A stretch of DNA of 64,000 bases from Lysobacter luteus (GTDB taxonomy: Bacteria > Pseudomonadota > Gammaproteobacteria > Xanthomonadales > Xanthomonadaceae), in contig NZ_OU015430.1 in assembly GCF_907164845.1 (NCBI RefSeq), positions 186,001 through 250,000 on the forward strand, in the 5' to 3' direction. Below are positions 7,996-16,294 of the stretch, piece after piece. The notes under the pieces were generated by a model. The model was given only the letters and a program-made list of their open reading frames with translations. It ran no database searches and was not told the DNA's origin. Position 1 is the stretch's first letter. Every line of letters starts with the position of its first letter. The translations under genes were made by a program, and so were the position numbers.

Positions 7996-10932
7996 ATGAC
8001 CGCATCCACCCGCACCCGCCAGGGCCTGCTGCAGAAGGGCACGCTGGCCCTCGCGCTCGCCACCGCGATCGGTGCCACCGCATTCGCGCCGTCGCCGGCA
8101 CTGGCCCAGGCCGAGGCCACGCCTTCCTCCGGCGTCGATATCGCCTATGAGGAGTTCACCCTGCCCAACGGCCTGCGGGTGATCGTGCATGAGGACCACA
8201 AGGCGCCGATCGTCGCGGTCAACATCTGGTACCACGTGGGCAGCAAGGACGAACCGCGTGGCCGCACCGGCTTTGCGCACCTGTTCGAGCACCTGATGTT
8301 CAACGGCTCGGAGAACAACCCGGGCGAGTACTTCGCCCCGTTCGAGCTGGTCGGCGCGACCGACATGAACGGCACCACCAACACCGACCGCACCAACTAC
8401 TTCCAGAACGTCCCGACCACCGCGCTCGACCTCGCGCTGTGGATGGAATCGGACCGCATGGGGCACCTGCTCGGTGCGATCGACCAGGCCACGCTAGACG
8501 AGCAGCGTGGCGTGGTGCAGAACGAGAAGCGACAGGGCGAGAACCAGCCCTACGGCCAGGTCTGGACCAAGCTCAACCAGGCGCTGTATCCCGACAGCCA
8601 CCCATACAACCACAGCGTGATCGGCTCGATGGCCGACCTGAACGCGGCGTCGCTGGAAGACGTCAAGAACTGGTTCCGCGCCTGGTACGGCCCGAACAAC
8701 GCGGTGCTTGTGCTGGCCGGCGACATCGACGTGGAGACCGCGAAGGCGAAGGTGGCGAAGTACTTCGGCCACATCCCGGCCGGTCCCGACATGGCGCAGC
8801 CGGCGGTCGACATCGCGGTGCGCCCGGCCGACACCCGCGAGGTGATGGAGGACCGCGTGCCACAGGCGCGCATCTACCGCGCCTGGAACGTGCCGCCGAC
8901 CGGCACCGCCGAGGTCGACCAGCTGCACGTGCTCGGGCAGATCCTCGGCGGCAGCGCCACCTCGCGGCTCGAGAAGCGGCTGGCGCACCAGGACAAGCTG
9001 GTGGACAACATCAGCGCCGGCGTCAGCGAGTCGCAGCTGGGTTCCAACTTCCTGGTGATGGCGACCGTCAAGGAAGGCGTCGACCCGGCGAAGGTCGAGG
9101 CGATCATCGACGAGGAACTCGAGCGCCTGTTGACCAAGGGGCCGACCGCCGAGGAGGTCGCCCAGGCTCAGACCGTGATCCGCGCCGGCTTCGTGCGCGG
9201 TGTCGAACGGATCGGCGGCTTTGGCGGCAAGGCCGACGTGCTGGCCAGCTGCGAGATCTACACCGGCGAGTCGCACTGCTTCCGCGACAGCATGGCCACG
9301 GTGGCGGCGGTAACGCCGGCCCAGTTGACCGCGGTCGGCAACCGCTGGCTCGGCGATGGCGACCACACGCTGGTGGTGGTGCCCGGCGAGCGCACCCCGC
9401 TGGCCGAAGCACCGGCGGTCGATCCGGCGCCGCTGGACCTCCCGCCGGTCGACGGCAAGTACAGCACCACCGCGGCCACGGTCGACCGCAGCACCGGCGT
9501 GCCGATGCCCGAACAGTTCCCCGACCTGACGTTCCCGGAGTTGCAGCGCGCCACGCTCAGCAACGGCACCGAGGTGATCCTGGCCGAGCGCCACGCGGTG
9601 CCGGTAGTGCAGGTGAACTACCTGTTCGACGGCGGCTACAAGGCCGACGTGCTGGGGGGTGACAAGCTGGGCACCTCGAGCTTCGCGATGAGCATGCTTG
9701 ACGAAGGTGCCGGCGACTACGACGCACTGGGCTTTGCCGCCCGCGCCGAATCGCTGGGTGCCAATCTCGGTGCCGGCGCCTCGCTTGACGGTGGCAGCGC
9801 GTACCTGTCGGCGCTCAAGGACCAGCTCGACCCGTCGCTGGCGCTGTTTGCCGACATGCTGCGCGCGCCGCGCTTCGAGCCGTCGGAGATCGAGCGCGTC
9901 AAGGCCACCTGGATCGCCGGCATCAAGCAGGAGAAGGCACGTCCGAACTCCGCGGCCCTGCGGGTGATGCCGCCGCTGCTGTACGGCGAAGGCCACGCCT
10001 ACGCGATGCCGTTCAGCGGCACGGGCACCGAGGCATCGATCGCGTCGCTGACCCGCGACGACCTGGTCGGCTACCACGGCACCTGGGTGCGTCCGGAAAA
10101 CGCGACCCTGGTCGTGGTGGGCGACACCACCCTCGCCCAGGTCGTGCCGATGCTCGAGAAGCACCTTGGCGACTGGAAGGGCCAGGGTGCGCCGGAGACC
10201 ACCGGCGAGGTGGCGACGGTCGAGCGGCCGGACGCTTCGCGCGTGTTCCTGATCGACCAGCCCGGTGCGGTGCAGGCCAACATCTTCGTCGGCCAGCTGG
10301 TGCCGTCGACGAAGTCCGACCAGGCGACCGAGTTCGAGTTCGCCAACACCGTGCTGGGCGGGCAGTTCAGCTCGCGGCTCAACATGAACCTGCGTGAGGA
10401 CAAGCACTGGGCCTACGGTTCGTACAGCTTCTCGCCCGACGCGATGGGCCAGCGGCCGTGGCTGGCGTTCGCGCCGGTGCAGATCGACAAGACCGCCGAG
10501 TCGATGGCCGAGCTCAAGCGCGAGATCGCCGAGTACGCAACCGGCAAGGCACCGCCGACCGCGGAGGAAGTCGGCAAGGTCCGTTCCAACGAGATCCGCA
10601 GCCTGCCGGGTGCCTATGAAACCGCCAGCTCGGTGGCCGGCACGATCGCCGGGATGGTCCGTTACGACCGCCCGGACGACTACGTCCGCCAGCGCCAGGC
10701 CGAGATCGAGGCGTTGACTCCGACGCAGGTCGCCGCAGCCGCCGCCACGATCGACCCGTCGGCCCTGACCTGGGTGGTGGTGGGTGACCTCGGCAAGATC
10801 GAAACGCCCGTGCGCGCGCTGGACTTCGGCGTCGTCCAGGTGCTCGACGCCGACGGCAATCCCGTCGCCGCGGCAGCCAACGGCAGCGACGACCGCAGCG
10901 ACGACGGCAGCGACGACGGCAACGCCGAGTAA
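7996..10932 (+). CDS. M16 family zinc protease, tandem active/inactive halves
   Basis: Exported pitrilysin-type protease, 978 residues. The ATG at 7996 follows AGGGGAG and begins a signal peptide ending ALA-Q (about residue 38); the frame is open further upstream but lacks a signal there. The N-terminal half carries the inverted zinc motif HLFEH (His95, Glu98, His99) and a downstream glutamate in VVQNEKRQGE. The second half repeats the M16 fold from about residue 520 but has no HxxEH, as in two-domain periplasmic M16 enzymes where one half is structural. The last residues form an acidic Asp/Ser/Gly-rich tail with a repeated SDDG unit. It probably degrades peptides in the periplasm. Confidence 0.92.
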   Translation: MTASTRTRQGLLQKGTLALALATAIGATAFAPSPALAQAEATPSSGVDIAYEEFTLPNGLRVIVHEDHKAPIVAVNIWYHVGSKDEPRGRTGFAHLFEHLMFNGSENNPGEYFAPFELVGATDMNGTTNTDRTNYFQNVPTTALDLALWMESDRMGHLLGAIDQATLDEQRGVVQNEKRQGENQPYGQVWTKLNQALYPDSHPYNHSVIGSMADLNAASLEDVKNWFRAWYGPNNAVLVLAGDIDVETAKAKVAKYFGHIPAGPDMAQPAVDIAVRPADTREVMEDRVPQARIYRAWNVPPTGTAEVDQLHVLGQILGGSATSRLEKRLAHQDKLVDNISAGVSESQLGSNFLVMATVKEGVDPAKVEAIIDEELERLLTKGPTAEEVAQAQTVIRAGFVRGVERIGGFGGKADVLASCEIYTGESHCFRDSMATVAAVTPAQLTAVGNRWLGDGDHTLVVVPGERTPLAEAPAVDPAPLDLPPVDGKYSTTAATVDRSTGVPMPEQFPDLTFPELQRATLSNGTEVILAERHAVPVVQVNYLFDGGYKADVLGGDKLGTSSFAMSMLDEGAGDYDALGFAARAESLGANLGAGASLDGGSAYLSALKDQLDPSLALFADMLRAPRFEPSEIERVKATWIAGIKQEKARPNSAALRVMPPLLYGEGHAYAMPFSGTGTEASIASLTRDDLVGYHGTWVRPENATLVVVGDTTLAQVVPMLEKHLGDWKGQGAPETTGEVATVERPDASRVFLIDQPGAVQANIFVGQLVPSTKSDQATEFEFANTVLGGQFSSRLNMNLREDKHWAYGSYSFSPDAMGQRPWLAFAPVQIDKTAESMAELKREIAEYATGKAPPTAEEVGKVRSNEIRSLPGAYETASSVAGTIAGMVRYDRPDDYVRQRQAEIEALTPTQVAAAAATIDPSALTWVVVGDLGKIETPVRALDFGVVQVLDADGNPVAAAANGSDDRSDDGSDDGNAE

Positions 10933-10940
10933 GTGGAGCG

Positions 10941-10970
10941 ACCCGCCGGGTGGACAACCACCCGGCGGGT
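10941..10970 (+). terminator. Perfect 13-bp hairpin after the M16 gene
   Basis: A perfect 13-bp stem (10941-10953 with 10958-10970) with an ACAA loop starts 8 bp after the stop codon. There is no following T-run, so it could end transcription weakly or protect the 3' end of the mRNA. Confidence 0.5.
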
Positions 10971-11106
10971 AACGCTGTCAGCCAACCCGCCCACGATTCG
11001 GAGGGTGGCACTTCCCCGGCGTTCCAGTCAGTCCCGATTCACCGCCGCCGCGTACAACCCGGGCAACGGACAGACACTGTCCGACCCGCACGCAACAGGA
11101 GATCCC

Positions 11107-11499
11107 ATGGTCCGCCCGCTCATCCTCGGCTTCGCCACGCTCATGCTCGCCACCGGTTGCACCTGGGTCCACATGGCCCCCGGAGCAAGCGCCGTACGGG
11201 TGATCAGCGCCGGCAACCCGCCGGCCGGTTGCGTCAAGCGCGGCGACATCGCGGTGTCGGTCAAGGACAGCGTGGCGTTCTACGAGCGCAACAACCTGCG
11301 GGTCCGTGAGGAGCTGGAAACCCTCGCGCGCAACGAAGCCCCCGGCCTGGATGCCGACACCATCCAGCCGCTGGCACCGCCGCTGGACGGCGAGCAGCGC
11401 TTTGCCGCCTACCACTGCGGCGGCGCTTCGGCAGGTGTTTCCGGCCCGGCCCCGCGCCCGGCCGGCGGGATGGCACAGACCTATCCGATCGGCGGCTGA
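11107..11499 (+). CDS. DUF4156 family lipoprotein
   Basis: A 130-residue lipoprotein. The ATG at 11107 follows AGGAG and encodes a signal ending LATGC (Cys18). The region after it, with VRVISAGNPPAGCVKRGDI and a second cysteine late in the protein, matches DUF4156 proteins, a family of small enterobacterial and xanthomonad lipoproteins of unknown function. The two later cysteines (in AGCVK and YHCGG) could form a disulfide bond in the periplasm. It stands alone between the M16 protease gene and oleA, and no specific role can be deduced. Confidence 0.8.
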   Translation: MVRPLILGFATLMLATGCTWVHMAPGASAVRVISAGNPPAGCVKRGDIAVSVKDSVAFYERNNLRVREELETLARNEAPGLDADTIQPLAPPLDGEQRFAAYHCGGASAGVSGPAPRPAGGMAQTYPIGG

Positions 11500-11582
11500 A
11501 CCACGCCGGCCAGCCCCCAGTAATGCAGCGGCCCCGGCAAAACGTTAATCTGTCGTGATCTTTGCCTTTCGGGCCGCTGCTC

Positions 11583-12602
11583 ATGCTGTTCCAACACGTC
11601 GCCATTGCCGGCCTGGCCCACATCGACGCGCCGCGCCGGCTGAGCTCGGACGAGATCAACGCCCGGCTCAAGCCGACCCTGGATCGACTGGGCATCCGGA
11701 CCGACGTTCTGGGTGACATCGCCGGCATCCACGCCCGCCGGCTCTGGGACGACCGCGACATGCTCGCCTCCGATGCCGCCACCCTGGCCGGCGTCAAGGC
11801 GCTGGCCGATGCGGGCATCGACCCCGACAAGGTCGGCCTGCTGGTCAACACCTCGGTCAGCCGCGACTACCTCGAGCCATCGACCGCGTCGATCGTGTCC
11901 GGCAACCTCGGCCTGCCCGACACCTGCCAGAACTTCGACGTCGCCAACGCCTGCCTCGCCTTCATCAACGGCATGGACATCGCCAGCCGCATGATCGAGC
12001 GCGGCGAGATCGACTACGCGCTGGTGGTCGACGGCGAGACCGCCGACCTGGCCTACGAGAAGACCATCGAGCGCATGACCCGCGCCGACGTCACCGAGGC
12101 CGACTTCAAGAGCGAGCTGGCGACGCTGACGCTGGGTTCCGGCGCGGCGGCGATGGTGCTCGCGCGTGCCGAACTGGCGCCGGGCGCCCCGCGCTACAAG
12201 GGTGGGGTCACCCGCGCGGCGACCGAGTGGAACAAGCTGTGTCGCGGCAACCTGGACGGCATGATCACCGATACCCGGATGCTGCTGATCGAAGGCATCA
12301 AGCTCGCCCAGAAGACCTTCCAGGTCGCCAAGCAGAAGCTGGGCTGGGTGGCCGAGGAACTCGACGAGTTCGTTATCCACCAGGTGAGCAAGGTCCACAC
12401 CGCCGCCTTCACGAAGGCGATGGGCATCGACCCGAAGAAGGTCCTGACCATCTTCAACGAACACGGCAACATCGGTCCGGCTTCGGTGCCGATCGTGCTC
12501 AGCAAGCTGCGCGAGATGGGGCGCCTGAAGAAGGGCGACCGGGTCGCGTTGCTGGGCATCGGTTCGGGCCTGAACTGCTCGATGGCCGAAGTCGTCTGGT
12601 AA
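11583..12602 (+). CDS. oleA: OleA, acyl-CoA head-to-head condensing thiolase
   Basis: Thiolase-superfamily enzyme of 339 residues that joins two fatty acyl-CoAs into a beta-keto acid, the first step of long-chain olefin synthesis. The start at 11583 (MLFQHVAIAGLAH) matches the N-terminus of Xanthomonas OleA; seven extra codons upstream are not needed. Catalytic Cys124 (ANACLAF), His266 (VIHQVS) and Asn296 (HGNIGPAS) and the cross-subunit Glu98 (YLEPS) keep the same relative spacing as in the Xanthomonas campestris enzyme. In Xanthomonas oleA is followed by oleB, oleC and oleD; here the next gene is on the opposite strand and unrelated, so the rest of the pathway must lie elsewhere or be absent. 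Confidence 0.93.
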   Translation: MLFQHVAIAGLAHIDAPRRLSSDEINARLKPTLDRLGIRTDVLGDIAGIHARRLWDDRDMLASDAATLAGVKALADAGIDPDKVGLLVNTSVSRDYLEPSTASIVSGNLGLPDTCQNFDVANACLAFINGMDIASRMIERGEIDYALVVDGETADLAYEKTIERMTRADVTEADFKSELATLTLGSGAAAMVLARAELAPGAPRYKGGVTRAATEWNKLCRGNLDGMITDTRMLLIEGIKLAQKTFQVAKQKLGWVAEELDEFVIHQVSKVHTAAFTKAMGIDPKKVLTIFNEHGNIGPASVPIVLSKLREMGRLKKGDRVALLGIGSGLNCSMAEVVW

Positions 12603-12629
12603 GAGGTGGTCACGCCGGTTCGCGCCGGC

Positions 12630-13451
12630 TCAACCGTTCGCGGGGCAGGCCGGATCGCGGCCGGCGTAGACCGCGCAGATCGCCTCGCGGCACTCGAGTC
12701 CCTTGGCCGTGTCCGGCGGCGGGCATTCGCGCAGGTTCGACTGGATCTGTTCGGACCTCAGGCGCAGCGGGCGTTGGCTACCGCCGGCCGAAGCCGCGCC
12801 GCCCCGGTCGTGCACGCGTCTGACCAGCGCATCCATTCCGTCGACGTCACGCACGGTCGAATCCCGCGTCGAGCGAATGTTGCCCAGCAGAATCTCCAGC
12901 AGGTCCGGCTCGTCCGTCGCGACGGTCTCGGGACGCGCGCGGGGTGCGCGAGCGCGTGTTGTCGGGACAGACCCGGGCGCCACGGCGAACGGGTTCGTAT
13001 CCGCCGGGCGCGAACGGTCGACCTTTCCGTCGCCTGGTTGGAGCGGCTCATCGGCTGTGGCCGGACCGTCCGGCGTAGAGGCCGATGCGTCGTCGGCGCG
13101 CAACGTCGGCGCAGGCTCCTCGATGATCGTTGCCGCGCGCGCCTGCTCCTGGGCGATCGCGTCGACCGGGTCCGCAGCATTCTCCGTCGCGGCAGTGGGC
13201 GCTTGGCCGCGGGTGGCGTATTCGGGATCCGGCACCAGCCCGATACCGGCCACCACGCACACGGCCACAAGACCGGTCACAGCCAGCCAGGCGCCGCGTC
13301 GATGCGGCCATGCACGGCGTGGGCCGGTGGCTTGCGGCAGCTCTGCTAGGATGCGCGCCGGCGACGGCCGGGCCGCTTCCGCAGAAGCGGCATCGAGGGG
13401 TGCGCCGGCCAACAGGCTGGGGCGTCTGGGCTTGGCATCATGCCGATCCAC
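12630..13451 (-). CDS. Hypothetical single-pass membrane protein
   Basis: Not recognised. The GTG at 13451 has a strong AAAGGAG six bases upstream and gives a 273-residue protein; the longer frame from 13529 has no such signal. It has a basic cytoplasmic N-terminus of about 55 residues, one transmembrane segment (AWLAVTGLVAVCVVAGIGLV), a long disordered Ala/Pro/Asp-rich stretch, and a C-terminal domain with three cysteines (RECPPP, LECREAICA) and a fourth near the end, suggesting disulfide bonds in the periplasm. It is convergent with oleA and divergent from the M15 peptidase gene. Xanthomonads encode similar anchored proteins with no known role. Confidence 0.7.
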   Translation of the reverse strand: MDRHDAKPRRPSLLAGAPLDAASAEAARPSPARILAELPQATGPRRAWPHRRGAWLAVTGLVAVCVVAGIGLVPDPEYATRGQAPTAATENAADPVDAIAQEQARAATIIEEPAPTLRADDASASTPDGPATADEPLQPGDGKVDRSRPADTNPFAVAPGSVPTTRARAPRARPETVATDEPDLLEILLGNIRSTRDSTVRDVDGMDALVRRVHDRGGAASAGGSQRPLRLRSEQIQSNLRECPPPDTAKGLECREAICAVYAGRDPACPANG

Positions 13452-13608
13452 TTGGACTCCTTTCCCCGCCGGTACCCGGCGGTGTCGCTGACCGGGGTGG
13501 CAGGTTTGCCGGTCCGGTCGCGGCCGCATTCTGCGGGCCGCGCCGGGAACGCGTCAATTGAGCCGGACCCGGGACGGGTTCGATCCGCGCACCAGGGATG
13601 GGTTGCAG

Positions 13609-14454
13609 ATGGCGATGGCAGTGGCGTTGTTTTTCGTGGTGGGCGCGTTGGCTGCGTGGCTTGCGCTGTTCCCGCACGCCCGGGACGGACTGCTCGCCGG
13701 CGCCGACCGCCTGTGGACGCGGGTCGGTGGCATCGCCGGCCGCTGGCACGCGCGCGTCGGCAGCCGGGTCGATGCATCGGGCCGTGGGTTGCGCGATGGC
13801 GCGGCGTGGCTCACCGGCACTTTCGTGCGGTACCGACCGGCCCTCCTGCTTGGATTGGTGTTGCTGGTGGTGCCGCCGCTGTTGGTGCTGCAGGCACGCC
13901 GGCAAGTGCTGCTGCCCGGGTTCGACGGCGCCGTCGGGTCCCGCGGCGATGCGCACGTGCTTGCGCTGCTGCGCGGCGAAAGGCTGGTGCCGCCGGGTGA
14001 CCTGCCGCCGGCGGTGTTCGCGACCGCCGACGCGGTGCGGGTGGTCCCGGGCATCACGTCCGCCGACCGCAAGTGGCACCGTCTCGATCCGGATTTCCAG
14101 CAGCGCCTGCTCGCGGTCTACCGGGTGATGCGCGACGAGCACGGCTACGAGATGGCGCTGGTCGAGGGCTATCGCAGCCCGGCGCGCCAGGCACGGCTGG
14201 CCCGCCAGGGTGCCCAGGTGACCCGGGCCACCGCGGGACGCAGCTGGCACCAGTACGGCCTCGCCGCCGACAGTGCGCCGGTGCGTGACGGCCGGCTGCA
14301 GTGGGACATGGCCGATCCCTGGACCCGGCGCGGCTACCAGCTGTACGGCGAGGTCGCGCGTTCGGTCGGGCTGGTGTGGGGCGGCGGCTGGACGAGCATC
14401 CAGGACTACGGACACGTCGAACTGCGTCGCCCGGGCGTGCGTTCGCGGGAGTGA
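13609..14454 (+). CDS. Membrane-anchored M15 family D,D-/L,D-peptidase
   Basis: Zinc peptidase of the VanY/DacB-like M15 family, 281 residues from the ATG at 13609. The C-terminal domain (about 110-281) has the zinc and catalytic pattern SxHxxGxAxD (His214, Asp221 in SWHQYGLAAD) and the final histidine in DYGHVEL (His269), with VEGYRSPARQ ahead of it. Two hydrophobic segments (about 3-22 and 78-95) anchor it to the inner membrane, so it would cut peptidoglycan stem peptides in the periplasm. It lies 296 bp ahead of a TssM-TagF module; local wall opening to let a trans-envelope complex pass is a plausible but unproven role. The frame is open upstream to a TTG at 13558. Confidence 0.82.
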   Translation: MAMAVALFFVVGALAAWLALFPHARDGLLAGADRLWTRVGGIAGRWHARVGSRVDASGRGLRDGAAWLTGTFVRYRPALLLGLVLLVVPPLLVLQARRQVLLPGFDGAVGSRGDAHVLALLRGERLVPPGDLPPAVFATADAVRVVPGITSADRKWHRLDPDFQQRLLAVYRVMRDEHGYEMALVEGYRSPARQARLARQGAQVTRATAGRSWHQYGLAADSAPVRDGRLQWDMADPWTRRGYQLYGEVARSVGLVWGGGWTSIQDYGHVELRRPGVRSRE

Positions 14455-14750
14455 GCAGCCGGCCCACGGGTGAACCCGACCGCCGGGCCTGTTATCTTCG
14501 CGGCCGGCAATGGATGCCGGACGGCCCGATCGGGACCAAGCCAGGGAGCACGGCCATGTACACACCCTTCGTTGTGGGTAACCGGTTCGATCACGGCGTC
14601 GCCGCGGTCGCCACGTGCGCGGAATCCGCGCATCAACGCACCTTCGCTGGATAACACGCTGGAGCACGCACGCCGGTGCCTGGACGCGCCGGCGCGGAAC
14701 CGAATGGACTCGACACGACATCCAACGTCGCCGCATGCCCGGAGGCCGGA
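14455..14750. other. Intergenic stretch before the TssM module, possible short ORF
   Basis: No recognised gene. A 32-codon ORF (14556-14654) follows AGGGAG at a usual spacing, and a TTATCT hexamer further upstream could be a -10 box. The product has no recognisable motif. It may be a leader peptide, a remnant or chance. The promoter of the module at 14751-21865 most likely lies here. Confidence 0.35.
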
Positions 14751-16289
14751 GTGAGCCGCCGTTCCCTGCTGCGTGCCGCCGGCCTCGGGCTGGTCGGCCT
14801 GCTCGCGTGCTGGATCGCGGTGGTGCTGTACTGGCGCGTGGTCGACATCCAGCCGACCGCGGGCCACATCGTCGCCTACCTCGTGTTGCTCCCTCTCGGG
14901 CTGCTGTGCGGTGTGCTGCTCCTGCGCCCGGCTTGGCGGCGGATGAGGACGCGCGATACGACGCAACCCGAGCCTGCCAAGGCGCAAACGGCCGCCGACG
15001 GTGGGGGCGGCACCGGCGTGGAGCTCGCAGTCGACCGCACGCTGTACCTGCTGGCCGGCGCGGCGTGGATGCGCGCCGGCGACACTCCCCTGGCGATCGC
15101 CGGTGCGCTCGCACGGCCGCATCGTCCGGCATTGCATCCGCAGCTCCGTGACGCGGTGGGCCTGCCGGTGTTCGCCGCGGAGGTCGAAGGGCTCGACCCG
15201 ACCGTGGCAGAACGGTGGCTCGCCACCGATGCCGGCAGCGAGGGACGTGCATCACGCGCGATCGAGACGGAGACCTTGCGCGCAATCGCGCTGCTGGACA
15301 CGGTGGCCGAGGACCTGCTGTTCGCTGCGCTGCCGGTCCTGGCACCCGACCACAGCGCAAGTGACGCATCGGATGGCGCACTGCACCCGCATGCCATGCA
15401 CCACTCGCGCTCGGCGCGGGCGGCGCCGCCCGCAGCGGCGCTGGCCGTGTTGCGCGTGCAACTGCTGCTGCCAAGTGACTGGCCTGCTGAAACACGCGCC
15501 GCCTGCGCGGAAGGGTTGCGGCGCAAGGCCCGCGCGGTCGGATACCCCGAGGCGGATCTTTGCGTCACGGTCTGCGCCGTGGAAGCAGCCGCCGACGTGT
15601 GGCGGGTGCTCGACGCGATCGACGCGGACCCCGGCGCGCCGGGAGCGGGCGACCGGCACCTGCTGCTTGCAGCGCATTCGCTGGTGGGCCAGGCCGCCAT
15701 CAACCGGCTCGACGCACGGCGCGAACTGCTGGTCGACGGCCTCCCCGAGGGCCGGATTCCCGGGGAGGGTGCCGCCGGCATCCTGCTCGCACCCACGCTG
15801 CCAGCGGCCAGCTCCGGCCCACTGCCGCCGCGACTGCACCGCCCGGTGCGCGGCATGGCCGGCCGCGGTCGCGCCGCCAGCCGCAGCACCGCCGTGCTGC
15901 TTCAGGCCGCGCTGGATGCCGCGGGCTGCCCGAACGACAACGTCGCGCTGGTCTTCAGCGATGCCGACCACCGGCCCAGCCGCGCGATCGAGATCGCCGG
16001 TGCGATCACCGCCGCGCTACCGGAGCTGGAACCGATCGGCCACGCGCGCCACCTCGGCCTGGCGTGCGGCGACACCGGTCCGGTCGGGCCGTTGGCGCTG
16101 TTGGCGAGTGCGGCTGCGCACGTCCAGGCCGATGGCGTACCGGCGCTGGCCATGAGCCTCGCCGACCGGGACGCGCGCGTCGCCGTGCTGCTGTCGCCGG
16201 CGCCGACGCCCGCGCAACCCGACGACAGTTCCACCGGATCCGGATCCGGATCGACCTCGTCACCCGCCGCCACCCCGGCCCTCGCCTGA
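14751..16289 (+). CDS. TssM-associated membrane protein with thiolase-like domain
   Basis: A 512-residue protein starting at a GTG that follows GGAGG by five bases. Two transmembrane segments lie at the N-terminus (about 8-26 and 34-58). The soluble part looks like a diverged beta-ketoacyl synthase (thiolase fold). A PGEGAAGILLAP strand-turn, a late glycine-rich LACGDTGPVGPLALLASAA stretch and a final LADRDARVAVLLS strand resemble the second half of such enzymes. No active-site Cys-Ser-Ser or HGT motif is found, so it is probably non-catalytic. It ends 5 bp before tssM, so it is likely part of the same transcript and possibly a structural partner. The fold assignment is inference from pattern and needs a profile search. 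Confidence 0.6.
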   Translation: MSRRSLLRAAGLGLVGLLACWIAVVLYWRVVDIQPTAGHIVAYLVLLPLGLLCGVLLLRPAWRRMRTRDTTQPEPAKAQTAADGGGGTGVELAVDRTLYLLAGAAWMRAGDTPLAIAGALARPHRPALHPQLRDAVGLPVFAAEVEGLDPTVAERWLATDAGSEGRASRAIETETLRAIALLDTVAEDLLFAALPVLAPDHSASDASDGALHPHAMHHSRSARAAPPAAALAVLRVQLLLPSDWPAETRAACAEGLRRKARAVGYPEADLCVTVCAVEAAADVWRVLDAIDADPGAPGAGDRHLLLAAHSLVGQAAINRLDARRELLVDGLPEGRIPGEGAAGILLAPTLPAASSGPLPPRLHRPVRGMAGRGRAASRSTAVLLQAALDAAGCPNDNVALVFSDADHRPSRAIEIAGAITAALPELEPIGHARHLGLACGDTGPVGPLALLASAAAHVQADGVPALAMSLADRDARVAVLLSPAPTPAQPDDSSTGSGSGSTSSPAATPALA

Positions 16290-16294
16290 CACGA

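Noticed and set aside
12614-12629. Terminator between oleA and the convergent hypothetical gene
   Set aside because: The stem is only 5 bp with no T-run.
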